A DNA stretch of 64,000 bases from Natronoarchaeum rubrum. GTDB taxonomy: Archaea > Halobacteriota > Halobacteria > Halobacteriales > Natronoarchaeaceae. Both the position numbers and the translations under genes were made by a program. The stretch covers positions 682,001-746,000 of the forward strand of contig NZ_JANHDP010000001.1 of assembly GCF_024494695.1 (NCBI RefSeq), in the 5' to 3' direction. The notes beneath the pieces were generated by a model. The model ran no database searches. It was given only the letters and a program-made list of their open reading frames with translations, and had not been told where the DNA came from. This document shows positions 19,214-27,151 of this stretch, in pieces. Position 1 is the first letter of the stretch, and each line of letters begins with the position of its first letter.

Positions 19214-20242
19214 ATGGCGAAAGGCCTAGACGTCGGCACGATGAACATCCTGTCGGCACAGCAGGATGGGAACGACACAGTATTCGTCCAGCAGCGTAAC
19301 TCCTTCGTGGAGATTGACTACTCCGACATGGCGGAACAGATGCTTTCGCGGAGCGAAGTCCTCCACATCCGGAAGGACGACAAGGTGTACGTCGTCGGTG
19401 ACGACGCCCTGAACTTCGCGAACATCTTCAATCGGGAGACGCGCCGCCCGATGCAGCACGGCATCCTGTCGTCCGACGAGAAGTCCGCGATCCCGATGAT
19501 GAAACTGATCATCGAGCAGGTCGTCGGCGAACCGAACCATCCCAACGAGAAGCTGTACTTCTCCTCGCCCGCGGACCCGATGGACTCGGACATCTCGACC
19601 CTGTATCACCAGAAGACTCTGGAGTCGTTCATCGACGACATGGGGTACGACGCCGAGCCGATCAACGAGGGGATGTCCGTCATCTACAGCGAACTCGCCG
19701 ACAACGACTTCACCGGGCTGGGCATCAGCTTCGGCGCCGGGATGACGAACGTCTGTCTGGCGTACTACGCGGTGCCGGTCATGAAGTTCTCGGTCGCCCG
19801 CGGCGGCGACTGGGTCGACGAGCAGGCCGCGCAGGCGACCGGCACGCCGGTCGACAAGGTCACCTCCATCAAGGAGGAGGACTTCGAACTCGACTTCGAG
19901 ACGGACGTCGGCGGCGTCGAAGGCGCGCTGTCGATCTACTACGAGAACCTGCTCGACTACGTCATCGAGAAGATCGTCGAGGAAGTCGACGACGAGGACG
20001 TCGAGGAGGGCCTCGACGTGCCGGTCGTCGTCACGGGCGGCACCTCCAGCCCCGACGGGTTCGAGGCGCTGTTCCGCGACCACCTGCAGGACGCCAACAT
20101 TCCGTTCTCGATCAGCGGCGTCAGCCACGCCGACGAGCCCCTCTACAGCGTCGCGCGCGGTGGCCTCGTGGCCGCACGCTCCGACGAAGAAGAGCAGGCG
20201 ACGAGCGGCGGCGCGGAAGCCGAAGCGGCGGCAGACGAGTAA
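19214..20242 (+). CDS. Salactin-type actin/MreB/ParM superfamily filament protein
   Basis: This 342-residue protein begins [13 protein letters not shown], a phosphate-1 loop of the actin/Hsp70 ATPase fold. It has a phosphate-2 loop in [17 protein letters not shown] (about 174-190) and an adenosine motif in [14 protein letters not shown] (about 275-288). It closely resembles salactin of Halobacterium salinarum, an actin homologue reported to form dynamically unstable filaments growing from the cell poles. The C-terminal 20 residues are Ala/Glu-rich and probably disordered. The ATG at 19214 is fixed by the TATA box; upstream in-frame ATGs precede the promoter. The start region uses more AT-rich codons than its neighbours. 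Confidence 0.9.
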   Translation: MAKGLDVGTMNILSAQQDGNDTVFVQQRNSFVEIDYSDMAEQMLSRSEVLHIRKDDKVYVVGDDALNFANIFNRETRRPMQHGILSSDEKSAIPMMKLIIEQVVGEPNHPNEKLYFSSPADPMDSDISTLYHQKTLESFIDDMGYDAEPINEGMSVIYSELADNDFTGLGISFGAGMTNVCLAYYAVPVMKFSVARGGDWVDEQAAQATGTPVDKVTSIKEEDFELDFETDVGGVEGALSIYYENLLDYVIEKIVEEVDDEDVEEGLDVPVVVTGGTSSPDGFEALFRDHLQDANIPFSISGVSHADEPLYSVARGGLVAARSDEEEQATSGGAEAEAAADE

Positions 20243-20265
20243 GCAGTCGGCGCGACGAACGACAC

Positions 20266-20436
20266 TCAGTTACTTTTTTTGAAGCGATCGAGCGCCTCCT
20301 GCCAGGATTCCAGTTCATCAGGCTTGCTCTCGTGGCTCACGGCGACCCCCACGTAGCCGCACTTCTCGCAGCCTTCGGCCTCGCGACCGAACAGCGCGTA
20401 CGTCTCGAGCGTACCCGAACAGCGCGGACAGTCCAT
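20266..20436 (-). CDS. TFIIB-type zinc-finger microprotein
   Basis: This 56-residue protein starts MDCPRCSGTLETY, with CPRC (C3, C6) and a second pair in CEKCGYVG (about C25, C28), so it makes one zinc ribbon. It ends in a predicted amphipathic helix (ELESWQEALDRFKKSN). Many haloarchaeal proteins of this size are annotated as transcription-factor zinc-finger domain. The ATG at 20436 is preferred over a frame opening at 20571 because a TATA box lies 27-28 nt upstream. The gene converges with the actin gene; its last codons (AAA AAA AGT) overlap the T-run that probably ends the actin transcript. Function unknown. Confidence 0.75.
   Translation of the reverse strand: MDCPRCSGTLETYALFGREAEGCEKCGYVGVAVSHESKPDELESWQEALDRFKKSN
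20274..20280 (+). terminator. T7 terminator of the actin gene, inside the 3' end of the convergent gene
   Basis: Seven consecutive T residues lie 32 nt after the actin stop codon, the longest T-run in the neighbourhood and a typical archaeal termination signal. It coincides with the Lys-Lys codons of the convergent zinc-finger gene. Confidence 0.5.
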
Positions 20437-20459
20437 GGACGTGCGATCGAGTGGCACCC

Positions 20460-20470
20460 TCTTAATAATT
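20460..20470 (-). promoter_or_regulatory. TATA box of the zinc-finger microprotein gene
   Basis: On the minus strand this reads AATTATTAAG, centred about 28 nt from the ATG at 20436. Confidence 0.6.
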
Positions 20471-20613
20471 GGTTCATCGTGATCGCGCTCGCCCCGGAGA
20501 CGCGCCACAGGGACCGTCTCCAACCAGCCTTCTGTGATCAGAGGAGCGGAAATAAAATGACTCCTGAGCATGTACCAACGTTTTTGAATTCACACCGTGT
20601 ATGGTCGTCCAGT

Positions 20614-20754
20614 ATGACCATCACGCGGACGCCCCTCGTCGACCGACCGATCGTACGACGCCGCGGCGACGGCGTCGCGCCGGTGCGAACCGACGCCGCC
20701 GCGGGGCAGGCACAGGACGACGGACCGACGGCCGCGTGCGAGCGTCGGACATGA
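20614..20754 (+). CDS. Possible leaderless short ORF coupled to the methyltransferase gene
   Basis: A 46-codon frame (MTITRTPLVDRPIV...) starts at an ATG placed about 28 nt after a TATA-like TTTTTGAATT at 20581-20590. It ends in an ATGA overlap with the methyltransferase start at 20751. The product is Arg-rich and unlike the acidic neighbours, so it may be a regulatory upstream ORF rather than a functional protein. An alternative is an in-frame N-terminal extension of the methyltransferase from ATG 20601. Confidence 0.35.
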   Translation: MTITRTPLVDRPIVRRRGDGVAPVRTDAAAGQAQDDGPTAACERRT

Positions 20755-21371
20755 GTACGAAGCGGCAGCTCGCCCAGCAGCTGGCGGTCGTGGCGGGCTT
20801 CGAGAGCCCGAGCGCCGAACTCGAACAGTACCCCACGCCGCCGGAGCTGGCGGCCCACCTGATCCACGTCGCGGACCTGCAGGGCGACGTCGAGGATCGG
20901 ACGGTCGTCGACCTCGGGACGGGAACGGGGATGCTCGCGCTCGGCGCCGCGCTCCGGGGCCCGCACAGGGTCGTCGGCGTCGACGTCGACCGCGCCGCGC
21001 TGGGAACCGCCAGGGAGAACGAGCGGCGGGTCGGTACGGCCGCCGAGATCGGGTGGGTGCAAGCCGACGCCACCCGAGCGCCGCTGGCGGTCGAGGACGC
21101 AACCGTCGTGATGAACCCGCCCTTCGGCGCTCAGGATGGTAACGAACACGCCGACCGGGCGTTTCTGGAGACCGCCAGCGAGATTGCGGCGGTGTCGTAT
21201 TCGATCCACAACGAGGACAGCGCCGAGTTCGTCGAGGCGTTCGCCGACGACAACGGGGGCGAGGTCACGCACGCGTTCCGCGCGGAGCTGGACATCGAGC
21301 GCCAGTTCGAGTTCCACGACGCCGACAGCGAGGCGCTCGACGCCGAGGTCTTCCGGATCGAGTGGTCCTGA
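20751..21371 (+). CDS. METTL5-like RNA N6-adenine methyltransferase
   Basis: This 206-residue class I S-adenosylmethionine-dependent methyltransferase has the SAM-binding motif I VVDLGTGTGML (52-62), an acidic motif II in VVGVDVD (74-80) and the catalytic NPPFGAQ (122-128). NPPF is the signature of N6-adenine enzymes. The family includes human METTL5, which modifies one adenosine of small-subunit rRNA, and archaeal homologues of similar length. The ATG at 20751 gives the usual family N-terminus (KRQLAQQLAVVAGF). The stop is immediately adjacent to the stop of the convergent rhomboid gene. An rRNA target is inferred from the family. Confidence 0.88.
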   Translation: MSTKRQLAQQLAVVAGFESPSAELEQYPTPPELAAHLIHVADLQGDVEDRTVVDLGTGTGMLALGAALRGPHRVVGVDVDRAALGTARENERRVGTAAEIGWVQADATRAPLAVEDATVVMNPPFGAQDGNEHADRAFLETASEIAAVSYSIHNEDSAEFVEAFADDNGGEVTHAFRAELDIERQFEFHDADSEALDAEVFRIEWS

Positions 21372-23222
21372 CTACCGGTACACTTCCTCGCGGGCTACGG
21401 CGACGCTGGTGCCGCCTCGCTCGGCCGTGACGACGAGTCGGCCGTCGCGACGCTCGGTCGAGAACGTCACCCCGCCCGCGTCCGCAACGGCGCCGGCGTC
21501 CGGAATCGCGACGCGACCGAGTGACCCGTTGTCGCGCTCGACCCGGAGGTAGAACTCCCCTTCCTCCGGGACGACCGACACCGAGCGGTTGTCGATCCGC
21601 GGTTCGGCCGTGTAGCTTTCTGACGCGAACGCGTGGCGCTTCGGACCGCTGGCGGAATCGAGCCACACCTGATAGGCCGTGTCGTTGCCCGCCGCGGTCC
21701 AGCCCTGGCGGGTGGCGACGACCCGCTCGCTCCAGCCGACGCCGCCGAGTCGGAAGCGTACCTCCCCGGTGTAGGCGAGTCGTTGGCTCGATGCCTGACG
21801 CAACCAGAGGTGCCGCTGCTCGCTGGTGACGATCACCCCGCTGGTCTTGACCGCGGTCGTCTCGCCGGCCGCCTCGATCTCGATCACGGACACCATCTGA
21901 TTGGTGACGTTCTCGGCGTACGTGACGGTGTAGTCCTCGACGTCGACGGCTTCGCCCTCGGGGACGGCGTCGTCGCCGACGGTGACGAGGTTTGGGACGA
22001 TCCCCGGCCCGGCCAGCACCGCCAGACCGATCAGGACGGCAGTGATGGCGACGTGGCGGCGGGTGATCCCTCCGAACGGCGACCGGTCGGAGCCAGCTAC
22101 CCACACGACCATCGTGTATAGTATCTGTATCCCGACTGTTATCGCGACAGCCACGCTGACGCTGCCGACGAACGCCGGACCGACGCCCAGGTACACGACG
22201 AGCGACAGTCCGGTGATCAACGCGATCGATAGCGCCGTCTGCAAGGGCGAAAATGGATCGATCAGCGTTCGCTTTCGGGAAACCAGCGGCCGATCGGACG
22301 CCACGGCGGCGACGGTGACCAGCAGCGCGAGCAACAGCACGAGCGCGACGCCGACGCCGCGGTACAGGACGTACGTCCCGCCGCCGCGGAACCAGTAGAC
22401 GGCCCAGAGCCCCTGTACGACGGCGAACACGAGCGCGGCGAGCCAGACGCGCGCGGCGCTCGGCCGCCCCTCGCGGCGGTACAGCACCGCCAGCCCGAGC
22501 ACCAGCCCGAGAAAGAGCCCGAGCGCGTGGCCCTGGATCGCGATCCCGGCCCACGACGGCGGCGAGGGCGGGCTCGCCGAGACCGTCACCGACACGACCG
22601 GGTCGAGCAGCGCCGGGACGACCGTCGAGACGACGCTGGAGACCAGCAGTGCGACCACCGTCGCGACGGGGTAGTGGACCAGGGCGAACCCGGCGAACGC
22701 GAACACGACGCCCGAAAAGCCGATGACGGGGCCGAGCGCGAACAGACTGGTCAGCAGTCCGAGACCGAGCACCGCGGCCGGGAAGATCACGAACGCCCTG
22801 ATCCAGGGGTTCGTGCGCCACGAGTCGAACGAGTTGCTGCCTCGCTCCTGGGGCAAGTGCCCCCACGCGTACTCGGCGATCGGCGCGAGCACGAGCGTCG
22901 CCCGGAGGTTACCCCGCAGATGGCCGGGGCCGGCGTGGGAAAAGCCCGATGCGAGCCATCCCGTCGGGTAGAGATACGACCACGACCGGAACGGGATCGT
23001 CACGGGGTCGAACCAGTACCAGTACCCTCGCTGGAGGAACAGGTACACCGCGAGGACGAACGCCACGGAGACGAGCGTCCCCCAGGGGACGCCGAGCAGG
23101 AGGCGAGAGCGGAGGCGGCGCCCCCACGCCCCGCCGGGCCGGTCGACGCGAACGATCGCGATCGCCGACACCGCGAGCAGCGCGACGACGCCGCCGACCA
23201 GCGCGGCCCACAGCGGATTCAT
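21372..23222 (-). CDS. Rhomboid-family intramembrane serine protease with large C-terminal outer domain
   Basis: This 616-residue membrane protein has a rhomboid core in the first 245 residues: GHLRGN (100-105, the conserved loop before the active site), GFSG with the catalytic Ser170, and the catalytic His232 in QGHALG. Further transmembrane helices follow to about 430. The last 185 residues (about 432-616) are soluble and beta-rich (VDVEDYTVTYAENVTNQMVSVIEIEAAGE...), probably extracytoplasmic. This domain combination is much larger than a minimal rhomboid. The start at 23222 (MNPLWAALVGG) removes a non-hydrophobic upstream extension. Substrates are unknown. Confidence 0.88.
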   Translation of the reverse strand: MNPLWAALVGGVVALLAVSAIAIVRVDRPGGAWGRRLRSRLLLGVPWGTLVSVAFVLAVYLFLQRGYWYWFDPVTIPFRSWSYLYPTGWLASGFSHAGPGHLRGNLRATLVLAPIAEYAWGHLPQERGSNSFDSWRTNPWIRAFVIFPAAVLGLGLLTSLFALGPVIGFSGVVFAFAGFALVHYPVATVVALLVSSVVSTVVPALLDPVVSVTVSASPPSPPSWAGIAIQGHALGLFLGLVLGLAVLYRREGRPSAARVWLAALVFAVVQGLWAVYWFRGGGTYVLYRGVGVALVLLLALLVTVAAVASDRPLVSRKRTLIDPFSPLQTALSIALITGLSLVVYLGVGPAFVGSVSVAVAITVGIQILYTMVVWVAGSDRSPFGGITRRHVAITAVLIGLAVLAGPGIVPNLVTVGDDAVPEGEAVDVEDYTVTYAENVTNQMVSVIEIEAAGETTAVKTSGVIVTSEQRHLWLRQASSQRLAYTGEVRFRLGGVGWSERVVATRQGWTAAGNDTAYQVWLDSASGPKRHAFASESYTAEPRIDNRSVSVVPEEGEFYLRVERDNGSLGRVAIPDAGAVADAGGVTFSTERRDGRLVVTAERGGTSVAVAREEVYR

Positions 23223-23523
23223 ACCAGTCAAAGGGAGCGTGGTGTTGAAAGAAGTTGCGAGGACCGGAGCAGTACGAAGCGTTTGATCGTGAGATGCGCC
23301 TTCCGGTAGTGTCACGACCACCACGAAAGCCCCCGCCGGCTTCGGTCGAGGGGCTCCGTGCGCGTGCTCGCTTCGCTCGCGTGCTACGGTCGCCCGTCTT
23401 CCCGGAGCCGGCAGCCCCTTTCAGTCCCGCCCGTGTCGGCTGATCAGTCAGGCATCGCGGGTGGGACTTTCGCGGTGTTGGTCGCCGCTGTTCCGGTCCC
23501 GAGGTATTCGAGCAAGCCGTAAC
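23223..23523. other. Intergenic region containing structured repeat copy 1
   Basis: This 301-nt gap lies between the rhomboid start and the helicase stop, both on the minus strand. Its centre is the repeat at 23321-23432. The remainder has a second inverted pair, CAGTCCCGCCC near 23422 against GGGTGGGACT near 23459, and no credible ORF. Confidence 0.6.
23321..23432 (-). repeat. Structured repeat, copy 1 (about 110 nt)
   Basis: Read on the minus strand it begins GCGGGACTGAAAGGGG and ends GGGGGCTTTCG. Internal arms GGCTCCG (23352-23358) and CGGAGCC (23403-23409) can pair, with a GCTCGCTTCGCTCGC self-complementary stretch in the loop. The copy at 30371-30475 shares, in the same order, GACT-AAAGGG, GCTCCGGGAA, GTAGCAC, AGCGAAGCGAGC, CGGAG and GGGCTTTCG. 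The shared order shows the two are one family. No protein is encoded. Possible identities are a small non-autonomous element, a structured RNA or a terminator family. Confidence 0.75.
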
Positions 23524-25908
23524 TTACTGAGGATCGAGCAGCCGATCGACCAGATCCAGCGCCAGCCCCTTCGAGAGCGGGTCGTTGGCGTTCCCGCAGT
23601 GGGGCGACTGCACGCAGCTCGGACAGCCGTCGTCGCAGGGACACTCCGCGAGCAGCTCTCGCGTGCGGCCGAGCATCTCCGGCAGGCGCTGGTACCCCTC
23701 GCGCGTCAGCCCGACCCCGCCGGGGTAGCCGTCGTAGACGAAGATCGTGCTCTCGCCGGTGTGGGGATGCCGGGGCGTCGACAGGCCCCCGATGTCGCGC
23801 CGGTCACACAGCACCTGCAGCGGGAACAGCGAGATGAGCGCGTGCTCGGCGGCGTGGATCGCGCCCTCGAACGTGTCCTCCAAATCCGTCGCAGTCGCCC
23901 GGAGATCGGCCTGCATCGAATCGGGCTGGGTGAAGTACAGCGCGCGCGTCCGGAGCGTCGTCTCCGGTAGGTTCAGCGTCTCGCGGGCGATCGGCTCGCC
24001 GCGCTTGGCGTCGCGGCGCTCGAAGCCGGTGATCTGCTTGCGCATCGTCACCTCCGCGAAGCGAACCGTCACGTCATCCTGACGAGGCGAAGCCGAGTCA
24101 GGGCTCGTTGAGCTTTGCTCAACGGTGTCGCGGTCGGAAAGCCGTCGCTCGTCGATGTCGCGCTCAACGGTGATCTCCTTGTCGTGCAGGACGCGCGTAT
24201 GGTAGTCCGTCCACGTCGGCGAGAGCTCCGCGAGATCCCGCTCCAGATCGAGTTCGGTCACCTCGTAGCGCTGGCCCTGGTGGTGGTAGATCGCGCCGGG
24301 ATGGGCGTCCCGGAGCGCGTCGCCGAACGGCAGACTGGCGATGGCGTCGCCCGAGCGCGCGTCGAGGAGCTGGATCTCGCGATCGTCGATCGAGCGCAGG
24401 CTCATCTCGTGGTGCGGGCTGCCGTCGACGTCGGCCGTCCAGCGGACGCCCTCGTTGGTCGTCCGGCGCTCGAGGTCGCCGACGGACTCCAGCTCCGCGA
24501 CGACGTCCGGAAACTGGGCGCCGAAGTGGCGCTCGTCGCCGGCCGAGAGCCAGTTCTCGCGCGCCGCTGCGAGGACGTGCGGCGGGACGAGCTGGTCGTT
24601 CTCGGGGTTGGCGACGGCGTGCTCGGGATCGCCGGAAAACAGCTCCTCGGGCGTGCGCATCACGTACTGGTCGAGCTGGTCCTCGCCGGCGACCAGCGCG
24701 ACGAGCGAGGGATCTGTTCCCCGTCCCGCGCGCCCGGCCTGCTGCCACGTCGCCATCTTCGTCCCGGGGTAGCCGTCCAGAATCACGGCGTCGAGCCCGC
24801 CGATGTCGACGCCGAGTTCGAGCGCGTTCGTGCTCCAGGCGCCCCGAATGTCGCCGTCGTGGAGCCCGGCCTCGATCTCGTCGCGACGCTCGCGTCTGAG
24901 CGCTGCCTGATACGCGGTGACGCCTGCGGCCTCGTCCGAAAAGCCGCGGTCTCGCAGTTCCTCGGCGCTGTCGCTCGCGTAGCGCTCGGCGGTCTGGCGC
25001 GCCCGCGTGAATACGACCGTCTGGTAGCCCTTGCCGACGAGGTCGACGAACAGGCGTTTGGCCTCGACGTGGTTCGAGCGCCGATGACCGGAACCCTGAT
25101 TCTCGCGTTCGTACTCCGGCGGGTTCCACAGCAGCCAGTGGGTCGGGCCGGACGCCGAAGCGTCCTCGTCGACGACCGAAAACGAGTCGGCGGGCTGGCC
25201 GGTCACGTTCCCGGCGTGCTCGGCGGGGTTGGCGATCGTCGCCGAGCAACAGACGAACTGCGGATCCGAATCGAACCGCTCGCACAGGCGCTGGAGTCGG
25301 CGCATCACGAGCGCGACCTGACTGCCGAACACGCCGCGGTACTCGTGAACTTCGTCGATCACCACGGTTTCGAGGCGCTGGAAGAACCAGTCCCACAGCC
25401 GGTGGCCGTGGGGCAGGATGCCGTAGTGGAGCATGTCGGGCGTCGTCAGCAGTACGGTGGGCTGCCGGTCGCGGACGCTTTCCTTCTCGGATTTCGAGAG
25501 CCGACCGGTGTACCGGTCGACGGTGACGCCGCTGGCGAAGCCCAGGTCGTGAGCCAGATCCGACAGCGTCTCGGCCTGATCGTTGATCAGCGCGACCTGC
25601 GGGGCGATATACAGCGTCGTCGCCCGGCGGTCCAGCGCCCGCTCGAACGCCGGGACGGTGTACGCGAGGCTCTTGCCGCTCGCGGTCGGCGTCGCCAGCA
25701 CGGCGTTGCGCCCGTCGCGGATCTTCTCGATCGCATCGGCCTGATGCGCGTACGCCGACTCGATACCCCGGTCGGCCAGCGCGTCCGCCAGCCGATCCTC
25801 GACGTCGAGAGCTGCGAGGTCGGCGTCACTTCCGGGGACGACGCGCCGGTCCGCGATCTGGCCCTCGTAGTACGGACGCCCGCGCAGCCACTCGATCGTC
25901 TCGTCCAC
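23524..25908 (-). CDS. MrfA/Hrq1-type DEAD/DEAH helicase with DUF1998 domain
   Basis: This 794-residue superfamily 2 helicase has Walker A TPTASGKS (73-80), DEVH box IDEVHEY (about 186), motif III SATIANP (about 220), motif V ALELGVDIGG and motif VI QQAGRAGRG (about 390). The C-terminal DUF1998 domain ends with four cysteines in ECPCDDGCPSCVQSPHCGN, the zinc site that typifies MrfA. MrfA-type helicases work in repair of crosslinks and bulky lesions. The start is GTG at 25908. Residues about 595-612 (EQSSTSPDSASPRQDD) are encoded by two perfect or near-perfect DNA hairpins (24078-24123) and look like an in-frame insertion. Confidence 0.92.
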   Translation of the reverse strand: MDETIEWLRGRPYYEGQIADRRVVPGSDADLAALDVEDRLADALADRGIESAYAHQADAIEKIRDGRNAVLATPTASGKSLAYTVPAFERALDRRATTLYIAPQVALINDQAETLSDLAHDLGFASGVTVDRYTGRLSKSEKESVRDRQPTVLLTTPDMLHYGILPHGHRLWDWFFQRLETVVIDEVHEYRGVFGSQVALVMRRLQRLCERFDSDPQFVCCSATIANPAEHAGNVTGQPADSFSVVDEDASASGPTHWLLWNPPEYERENQGSGHRRSNHVEAKRLFVDLVGKGYQTVVFTRARQTAERYASDSAEELRDRGFSDEAAGVTAYQAALRRERRDEIEAGLHDGDIRGAWSTNALELGVDIGGLDAVILDGYPGTKMATWQQAGRAGRGTDPSLVALVAGEDQLDQYVMRTPEELFSGDPEHAVANPENDQLVPPHVLAAARENWLSAGDERHFGAQFPDVVAELESVGDLERRTTNEGVRWTADVDGSPHHEMSLRSIDDREIQLLDARSGDAIASLPFGDALRDAHPGAIYHHQGQRYEVTELDLERDLAELSPTWTDYHTRVLHDKEITVERDIDERRLSDRDTVEQSSTSPDSASPRQDDVTVRFAEVTMRKQITGFERRDAKRGEPIARETLNLPETTLRTRALYFTQPDSMQADLRATATDLEDTFEGAIHAAEHALISLFPLQVLCDRRDIGGLSTPRHPHTGESTIFVYDGYPGGVGLTREGYQRLPEMLGRTRELLAECPCDDGCPSCVQSPHCGNANDPLSKGLALDLVDRLLDPQ
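24078..24123. repeat. Double hairpin embedded in the helicase coding sequence
   Basis: Hairpin 1 has outer arms CCTGAC (24078-24083) and GTCAGG (24097-24102) with inner GGC/GCC pairing. Hairpin 2 is GTTGAGC-TTT-GCTCAAC (24107-24123), a perfect 7-bp stem with a 3-nt loop. They encode a Ser/Pro/Asp-rich linker between conserved helicase blocks and keep the frame open. Confidence 0.65.
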
Positions 25909-26043
25909 GGGCGCTCTTTCGACTCGGTAGTAGTAACGATGTCGACCGCAGGAGGCGTGAAGCCCATGACCGGCGCGCTCCGACGGGGATTCCTGCCGAG
26001 GAACGTCGATAAATTCAACTTGTAAGCGCCCGGTGTGGCGATC

Positions 26044-26478
26044 ATGTCGGCGCTCGACGTGTTCATGCGGCTACTGGGCGAGCCGTCTCGGGACGAGTTC
26101 GATCTCGACGACGACGAGGCGGTGCGATTCGAGGCGCGCGCGAACCACACCCAGAACCGGCGCCGGGCGGTCGGCGGGAAGCTGTTCGTAACCGACCGGC
26201 GCGTGGGGTTTCGCCCGCACTCGTTCGACGACACGCTCGGTGGCAAGCACGTCGACGCGCCGCTGGAGGCGATCGAGACCGTTACGACCGAACCAGCCCG
26301 CCGGTCGCTCGGGGCCATCCTCCGCAGTCCGCTCGAAGCGCTGTTCGGCGGCGGCCTGCGGGCGCGACTCCGCATCGAAACCGACGACGGAGACGCGGAA
26401 CTGTTCTTCGTCGACGACATCGAGACTGCGATCGACGTGATCGAGGACGCCCGACGGCAGCGCACAGCGAGTCGCTGA
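26044..26478 (+). CDS. GRAM/PH-like domain protein
   Basis: This 144-residue protein has one domain (about 20-110). The pattern EAVRFEARANHTQNRRRAVGG, GKLFVTDRRVGFRPHSFDD and the following strand/helix match GRAM-type PH folds that bind lipids or scaffold at membranes. It ends with a predicted helix (VDDIETAIDVIEDARRQRTASR). ATG 26044 is used; an in-frame GTG at 26035 is nearer the position predicted from a TATA-like GATAAATT at about 26008-26015, so a three-residue longer form is possible. It is divergent from the helicase and convergent with the acetyltransferase. Function unknown. Confidence 0.75.
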   Translation: MSALDVFMRLLGEPSRDEFDLDDDEAVRFEARANHTQNRRRAVGGKLFVTDRRVGFRPHSFDDTLGGKHVDAPLEAIETVTTEPARRSLGAILRSPLEALFGGGLRARLRIETDDGDAELFFVDDIETAIDVIEDARRQRTASR

Positions 26479-26487
26479 GCCGCGAGA

Positions 26488-26967
26488 CTATCGGCGCCGG
26501 ACGAGATCGCTGAGCTTGCTCGCGAGGCCCGCGTCGTCGCCGAGTTTGAGGTAGTAGGCGTCGCCGCCGTCCTCGTAGTAGGCGTCGATGCGGCGCTTGA
26601 TCTCGAAGCCCAGCGACTCGTAGAACTGCAGGGCGCTGTCGTTCGTCGCGCGGGCGTGGCAGGTCACCGAGTCGTGTTCCTCCGCCACGGTGGCGACGAG
26701 TCGCTTGCCGAACCCCTCGCCGCGATAGCCGGGCGCGACCGCGAGAAACAGGATGTAGCCGTCCCGGCGTACCGCCGCGAAACCCACGAGGTCGTCGCCG
26801 TCGACCAGCAGGTGGACCGTGGATCGTCGGTAGGCGTCGGCGAAGAAGCTGCGGCGCTGCTTGAGCACCCCGTCGGACTGGCGAATGGTCTCCTTGAGGT
26901 CCCAGGCGTCCTCCAGGCGGTCGTCGCTGCCGGGGGCGACGACGCTCGTGTCGACGTTGACGCTCAC
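26488..26967 (-). CDS. GNAT-family N-acetyltransferase
   Basis: This 159-residue protein has the acetyl-CoA binding core FLAVAPGYRGEGFGKRL (about 89-105, the R/Q-x-x-G-x-G/A motif A), a preceding strand DLVGFAAVRRDGY and the C-terminal ATNDSALQFYESLGFEIKRR motif B. The acceptor substrate is unknown. The start is a GTG at 26967 (VSVNVDTSVV), chosen because a strong TATA box (26991-27000) lies 27-28 nt upstream. The longer frame opening at 27060 reads through that promoter. Confidence 0.88.
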   Translation of the reverse strand: MSVNVDTSVVAPGSDDRLEDAWDLKETIRQSDGVLKQRRSFFADAYRRSTVHLLVDGDDLVGFAAVRRDGYILFLAVAPGYRGEGFGKRLVATVAEEHDSVTCHARATNDSALQFYESLGFEIKRRIDAYYEDGGDAYYLKLGDDAGLASKLSDLVRRR

Positions 26968-26990
26968 TACCGGTACGTATTCGGGACGCG

Positions 26991-27000
26991 AATATAATTC
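26991..27000 (-). promoter_or_regulatory. TATA box of the GNAT gene
   Basis: Minus-strand GAATTATATT, centred about 28 nt from GTG 26967; one of the strongest A/T elements in the window. Confidence 0.65.
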
Positions 27001-27004
27001 CACC

Positions 27005-27056
27005 GGCAATCTCCCTCCGGTCGATTGCCGGGCGTTGCCTCGCTTCGCTCGGCAAC
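27005..27056. repeat. Two adjacent inverted repeats upstream of archease
   Basis: GGCAAT (27005-27010) pairs with ATTGCC (27024-27029), and GTTGCC (27034-27039) pairs with GGCAAC (27051-27056) around a TCGCTTCGCTC loop. They sit in the divergent gap between the GNAT and archease genes; function unknown. Confidence 0.5.
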
Positions 27057-27151
27057 ACACCGGCAGACTCGCTGCGATCCGCTGACTGACGATCCGGTGC
27101 GCCGCCGCCGAACCGACCGATTGACGGTCGCCACTCCCGTCCGTTAGCGCA

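Noticed and set aside
23223..23523. Insertion sequence or MITE with flanking target duplication
   Set aside because: The repeat is clear, but I see no terminal inverted repeats of a known family and no obvious target duplication, so I call it only a structured repeat.
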